Source: Cognatitamlana sp035818475 (lineage in GTDB: Bacteria; Bacteroidota; Bacteroidia; Flavobacteriales; Flavobacteriaceae). From it: 64,000 nt of DNA. Positions 60,073 through 64,000 of the stretch are shown here, one piece after another. The translations under genes were made by a program, and so were the position numbers. The first letter of the stretch is position 1, and every line of letters begins with the position of its first letter. The notes beneath the pieces are model-generated. The model worked only from the letters and a program-made list of their open reading frames with translations. It searched no databases and was not told where the DNA came from. The stretch covers positions 992,001 through 1,056,000 of the forward strand of contig NZ_JAYMGV010000001.1 in NCBI RefSeq assembly GCF_035818475.1, written 5' to 3'.

Positions 60073-61566
60073 ATGATTTCACTAAAACCGGCTTTAGCAA
60101 AACCATTTGCAAAACGTATCTATAAGAAAATTCAAAAATGGGCCAATACTCCCATTAAAACCCAAAAAGCCGTTTTTCAGGAGCTTATTGCACAAGCTGC
60201 AGGAACTGAATTTGGCCAGGACCATGACTTTGTAAGTATAAATAATCATGAAGATTTTGTAAAACGTGTACCCATTAGGGATTATGAAGCACTTAAGCCC
60301 TATGTGGATAAAGTTGTAGCAGGAAAAGAGAATATACTTTGGAAGGGAAAACCTATTTATTTTGCAAAAACATCAGGGACCACTTCAGGATCAAAGTATA
60401 TCCCCATTACTAAAGACAGTATGCCCAGTCATGTTGAGGCCGCCAGAAACGCTATTTTAATGTATATTCATGAAACAGGCAAAAGTCAGTTTGTAAATGG
60501 TAAGATGATCTTTTTACAGGGCAGCCCGATTCTTAAAGAACAAAACGGAGTTCAATTAGGGAGATTATCAGGCATTGTAGCTCATTATGTACCAAAATAC
60601 CTCCAAAAAAACAGGTTGCCTTCATGGAACACCAATTGTATTGAAGATTGGGAGACAAAGGTTGATGCTATAGTAGAAGAGACTTTACCGGAGAATATGA
60701 CAGTCATTTCAGGAATTCCATCATGGGTGCAAATGTATTTTGAAAAGCTTCAGCAAAGAACAGGTGAAAAAGTAGGCGACATCTTTAAAAACTTTAATTT
60801 ATTCATTTTTGGAGGCGTTAATTACGAACCGTATCGCGCTAAATTTGAGAATTTAATAGGCCGTAAAGTGGATAGTATAGAACTCTATCCTGCCAGTGAG
60901 GGTTTTTTTGCATTTCAAGACAAACAGAACGAGAAAGGAATGCTGTTGCAACTAAACTCAGGCATTTTTTATGAGTTTATTAAAGCTGATGAGTTTTTTA
61001 ATGAAAATCCAAAACGCATCACTATTGCAGATGTTGAGGTAGGTGTAAATTATGTAATGATCATTTCTACAAATGCAGGCCTTTGGGCATACAATATAGG
61101 GGATACCGTAGAATTTACATCAATAAAGCCATACAAGGTTGTAGTCTCCGGAAGAATTAAGCATTTTATTTCAGCATTTGGAGAACATGTTATAGGAAAA
61201 GAGGTAGAGCAAGCCATGCAGGAATCAACGCTAAATACAGATATAAGAGTTTCGGAATTTACTGTAGCACCACAGATCAACCCCCAAGAGGGGTTGCCTT
61301 ACCACGAGTGGTTTATAGAGTTTGAGAACGGGCCCGAAGATCTGTCTGGATTAGCAACAAGGATAGATGAGTCCTTACAAAGACAAAACACCTATTACTT
61401 TGATTTAATTCAAGGTAAAGTGCTACAGCCCCTTAAAATAAGTAAAGTTAAAAAAGGAGGGTTTCAGGGCTATATGAAATCCGTTGGAAAATTGGGCGGG
61501 CAAAACAAGCTCCCCAGATTGTCAAACGACAGAAAAATTGTCGACCATTTTTCCAGTGCAGATTGA
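60073..61566 (+). CDS. GH3 auxin-responsive-promoter-type acyl-adenylating enzyme
   Basis: This 497-residue cytosolic protein belongs to the plant-GH3-like branch of ANL adenylating enzymes (not glycoside hydrolase family 3). The ATP-binding loop is FAKTSGTTSGSKYIPITKDSM (about 97-118). The later motifs ELYPASEGFFAF and YNIGDTVEFTSIKPYKVVVSGR are family-typical. Plant members conjugate amino acids to hormones; the bacterial substrate is unknown, probably a carboxylic or fatty acid. It starts immediately after the M23 gene, so the two are likely cotranscribed. Confidence 0.88.
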   Translation: MISLKPALAKPFAKRIYKKIQKWANTPIKTQKAVFQELIAQAAGTEFGQDHDFVSINNHEDFVKRVPIRDYEALKPYVDKVVAGKENILWKGKPIYFAKTSGTTSGSKYIPITKDSMPSHVEAARNAILMYIHETGKSQFVNGKMIFLQGSPILKEQNGVQLGRLSGIVAHYVPKYLQKNRLPSWNTNCIEDWETKVDAIVEETLPENMTVISGIPSWVQMYFEKLQQRTGEKVGDIFKNFNLFIFGGVNYEPYRAKFENLIGRKVDSIELYPASEGFFAFQDKQNEKGMLLQLNSGIFYEFIKADEFFNENPKRITIADVEVGVNYVMIISTNAGLWAYNIGDTVEFTSIKPYKVVVSGRIKHFISAFGEHVIGKEVEQAMQESTLNTDIRVSEFTVAPQINPQEGLPYHEWFIEFENGPEDLSGLATRIDESLQRQNTYYFDLIQGKVLQPLKISKVKKGGFQGYMKSVGKLGGQNKLPRLSNDRKIVDHFSSAD

Positions 61567-61578
61567 TATAAATAATAG

Positions 61579-61586
61579 TATCTTTG
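61579..61586 (+). promoter_or_regulatory. -7 box for the DUF6909-like gene
   Basis: TATCTTTG is an exact TAnnTTTG match 18 bases before the ATG at 61605. The next gene therefore may have its own promoter. Confidence 0.5.
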
Positions 61587-61604
61587 GCAAGAATTTAAGG
61601 ACAC

Positions 61605-63293
61605 ATGAGTAACAAGAAACATCACGTAAGAACAAGAGCTCAGGAGAGCTCAAACGCTATTGAGCGGATGTATATTACCATGCGTCATTTATTCAACAGG
61701 GGCTTTTATAAACCTATGGGGATTTCCGGTGAAACCTTAAGGCAAGCCTTATTACTTTTAAGGCCGGAAATTTATGGTTCGGTAGGAGAAGAAAAAGCAG
61801 AGCTTGAAGGCCTGTTGTATGTTATAGACCGATTACCTCAAGGTATTGAAGAGTGTACTTTTATTAACCTCACCAGTGATGAAGGCTATTCAAATTCTCA
61901 TTTTAAACCCATTATCCCGGAAAAACGTCGTCGGAATTGCTATAGGATAGATGATGAACAGATGAATATTGAGATTACTAGAGGGCGATCTGAAATCTAT
62001 GATATTTTAACGCATTTAACCTTTCTGTTTATTGAATCTCATAAAATAGGTAATCGTGTTTTAATTAATGAAGAAGGCGCTACCACCAGAGATTGGATGA
62101 AGCTTGAGAAAGTGGTGTTATCAAAAAAGAAACTCACTTTACAAGAACGGGAAATAGCTTTAACACATGCCGCTAATATTTTAGGGAGAACCTTTGATGA
62201 ACTTAATGGTATTTATGAATCGTTTGCTTTAAAAACGCAGTCGGAAAGGTTTCTGCATATTATTTACTGGTTGGGTAAATTAGCCATAGAAGAATTGGTT
62301 AATAATAATAAGAGAACTGTAACCTTTAGCCCGGTTTTAAGAGAGCGCATAGGGCATCATATTCATGGCGAAATATGGGCCGATACCATTAAAGAAACAT
62401 TATATAAAGCAGATCTACTTGAACGGCCAATTCATATAATAAGTGCCAATATGCACAGTGTGATGAATACGCTGTTTGCTGTTAAAACCTTGAAATCAAA
62501 AACCCAAAAAAAGGATATTTTTGCCATTTATGAATCATTAAGCCAAAAAGAAAATGAGAGTTTAAGAAAAAAAGTGGAAAAAGAAGCGCTACAAAATGGT
62601 ATGATTTATATTAAAGACGCTTCGCGGGCCAATATAGATGTTCAAATTTTTGATACTTCTAAAATGGATATATCCAAATTGGACATTCGTATTTCAGAGT
62701 CCGTCTTAAGTCAGGAAAAACCGGTGATATTGGTTATGGATTATGCTTTTGGTGAGCAGGCTTACGAAACCATTGATGAGCTTATGAAGCCCTATAAAGT
62801 AAATGGCAATGAAATTTACTTAAATGTTGAATCTGTTTCTATTATGGGTAAAGCAGGTATTCTGGAAGGCGGCAAGGGTGACATTATGATACCGTCAGCA
62901 CATATTTTTGAAGGGACTGCTGATAATTACCCGTTTAACAATGAGCTTAAAAAAGAAGATTTGGAAGGTCAGGGGGTTGCGGTTTATGAAGGAGCTATGA
63001 TAACCGTTTTAGGGACCTCATTACAAAATAAGGATATACTAAAGTTCTTTTACAATTCAACATGGCAGGTTATAGGCCTGGAGATGGAAGGAGCACATTA
63101 TCAAAAGGCTATTCAGGCCGCATCAAAAGTCAGGGGAAGTATACGAAGTGATGTCAAGGTAAGATACGCCTATTATGCCAGTGATAATCCTTTAGAAACC
63201 GGAGCGACTTTAGCATCTGGTGGTCTTGGGACATCAGGAGTAAGACCTACTTATTTAATAACAAGAACCATATTAGAACAAATACTTAATTAA
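61605..63293 (+). CDS. DUF6909-like protein with nucleosidase-like C-terminal half
   Basis: This 562-residue cytosolic protein resembles a conserved Bacteroidota family annotated DUF6909. The N-terminal half is helical (RMYITMRHLFNRGFYKPMG, LLLLRPEIYGSVGEEKAELEGLLYVID). The C-terminal half, from about residue 360, resembles the phosphorylase/nucleosidase superfamily: the segment GLEMEGAHYQKAI is like the VEME-type ribose-binding signature of purine nucleoside phosphorylases, and VRYAYYASDNPLE follows. Whether it splits a nucleoside is unproven. It is followed four bases later by a Wzz-like gene. Confidence 0.72.
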   Translation: MSNKKHHVRTRAQESSNAIERMYITMRHLFNRGFYKPMGISGETLRQALLLLRPEIYGSVGEEKAELEGLLYVIDRLPQGIEECTFINLTSDEGYSNSHFKPIIPEKRRRNCYRIDDEQMNIEITRGRSEIYDILTHLTFLFIESHKIGNRVLINEEGATTRDWMKLEKVVLSKKKLTLQEREIALTHAANILGRTFDELNGIYESFALKTQSERFLHIIYWLGKLAIEELVNNNKRTVTFSPVLRERIGHHIHGEIWADTIKETLYKADLLERPIHIISANMHSVMNTLFAVKTLKSKTQKKDIFAIYESLSQKENESLRKKVEKEALQNGMIYIKDASRANIDVQIFDTSKMDISKLDIRISESVLSQEKPVILVMDYAFGEQAYETIDELMKPYKVNGNEIYLNVESVSIMGKAGILEGGKGDIMIPSAHIFEGTADNYPFNNELKKEDLEGQGVAVYEGAMITVLGTSLQNKDILKFFYNSTWQVIGLEMEGAHYQKAIQAASKVRGSIRSDVKVRYAYYASDNPLETGATLASGGLGTSGVRPTYLITRTILEQILN

Positions 63294-63297
63294 TATT

Positions 63298-64000
63298 ATG
63301 AGTGAAAATTCAAAACAGCCACAACAATCTGAAGAGGTGGATTTAGGACAATTGTTTAAACTTATAGGCAATGCTTTTGAAAGGTTATTCAAGTTTATTG
63401 GCCATATTTTTTATAGCTTATTTTTAGCTTTTGTATGGTTTGTGTTTTTTGTAAAGAAGCACGTTATAAAACTGATTGTTGCAGGAGTTTTAGGGATAGG
63501 TTTGGGCACCGTTTTAGAAAAAACCTCAGAACCGGTTTACAAATCGTATATCACCATTAAGCAGAATTATGATACAGGAGAAAATCTGTATAATGCAATT
63601 AGTTATTATAATGACTTAGTCAGACAAAAGGATATAAATACCTTACAACAAGTATTAGAAATTGAATCAGAAGAAGCGGCTTCCATTTCAGATTTTGAAA
63701 TAAAGTCTATTATTAGTGAAAATGAAAAGCTTAAGGAGTTTGATGAGTATCTTCAAACGTTGGATACCACGGTAGCAAAAACAGTAGAATATGAAAATTT
63801 TTTAGAAAACTTAAAGGATTACAAACACCGATATCAACAGATAACTATTAAAGCTAAAGAGCGCAATAATTTTAAAACTGTTTTTGATAAGATTATTGAT
63901 AATGTGAATTCCAATACTTATTTTAAGCGGGAGCAAAGTAAAGATTTAAATGAGCTAAAAGAACGCGCTTCTGCAATTCATAGGTCATTAGTTAAGTCAG
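63298..64000 (+). CDS. Chain-length-determinant (Wzz)-like membrane protein, 5' part
   Basis: The first 234 residues are in the window; the frame runs off its end. The start is ATG 63298, four bases after the previous stop. After a short polar N terminus (MSENSKQPQQSEEVDLGQLFKLIG) come closely spaced hydrophobic segments (about 40-57 and 61-77; FLAFVWFVFFVKKH, LIVAGVLGIGLGTVLE), then a charged helical periplasmic region (YKSYITIKQNYDTGENLYNAI). The helix plus large coiled domain is that of Wzz/GNVR-type polysaccharide chain-length regulators, but the diagnostic Pro-rich second helix lies beyond the window. Confidence 0.7.
   Translation, partial: MSENSKQPQQSEEVDLGQLFKLIGNAFERLFKFIGHIFYSLFLAFVWFVFFVKKHVIKLIVAGVLGIGLGTVLEKTSEPVYKSYITIKQNYDTGENLYNAISYYNDLVRQKDINTLQQVLEIESEEAASISDFEIKSIISENEKLKEFDEYLQTLDTTVAKTVEYENFLENLKDYKHRYQQITIKAKERNNFKTVFDKIIDNVNSNTYFKREQSKDLNELKERASAIHRSLVKS

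Noticed and set aside
60073..61566. Glycoside hydrolase family 3 (beta-glucosidase) for the laminarin pathway
   Set aside because: The name GH3 here refers to plant-type acyl-adenylating enzymes; the ATP-binding loop TSGTTSGSKYIP is present and no glycosidase motif is.

Overview
The window is a low-GC chromosomal segment from a member of the Bacteroidota, most likely a marine or plant-associated Flavobacteriaceae. The signs are SusC/SusD pairs, a type IX secretion sorting tail, many lipoproteins, TAnnTTTG promoter boxes, and families largely confined to this phylum (DUF4175, DUF4249, DUF4837, DUF2652, DUF6909-like). No rRNA operon, prophage, insertion sequence or CRISPR array was seen. One tRNA (Cys, GCA) is present.

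Layout. 1-1092: a cation efflux gene (cut by the window edge) and rpiB on the minus strand. 1093-1708: a long AT-rich gap with DnaA-box-like sequences, a candidate replication origin. 1709-4648: rnr and a GIN-domain gene. 4790-28325: a polysaccharide utilization locus for beta-1,3-glucan (laminarin type). It holds a transmembrane regulator, susC/susD, a surface-binding lipoprotein, GH16, a GH149-like phosphorylase, two GH17, a clan GH-A enzyme, GH30, an MFS sugar importer and a co-regulated type IX secreted protein. 28458-36471: housekeeping and envelope genes (LysE-like exporter, tRNA-Cys, folB, glnS, DUF1761, GNAT/FemAB-like, SPFH, beta-barrel, SGNH hydrolase). 36550-38470: a cassette-like accessory insert with structured repeats. 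38576-47883: gltX, DUF4175, ybeY, mnmG flanked by two parS-like palindromes, a methyltransferase and an OmpH-like lipoprotein. 48113-52404: a LytTR membrane regulator with its apparent target, a TonB receptor plus DUF4249 pair. 52521-64000: holB, DUF2652, pgk, mltD-like, DUF4837, tatA, an M23 peptidase, a GH3-type adenylase, a DUF6909-like protein and a Wzz-like protein cut by the window edge.

How the PUL is expected to work (inference from families and export signals): a surface GH16 and the binding lipoproteins cut and hold beta-1,3-glucan; SusCD imports oligosaccharides; periplasmic GH30, GH17 and the GH-A enzyme remove beta-1,6 branches and trim the chains; the MFS carrier brings short oligosaccharides into the cytosol; the signal-less GH17 and the GH149-like phosphorylase finish the job, giving glucose-1-phosphate. 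An 18-bp sequence is repeated exactly, at the same distance from the -7 box, upstream of susC and of the distal secreted protein. This makes the two units a likely regulon of the 4790-7597 regulator.

Two independent signals, the DnaA-box-rich gap near 1.4 kb and the parS-like pair around mnmG near 44-46 kb, suggest the window lies close to the chromosomal origin.
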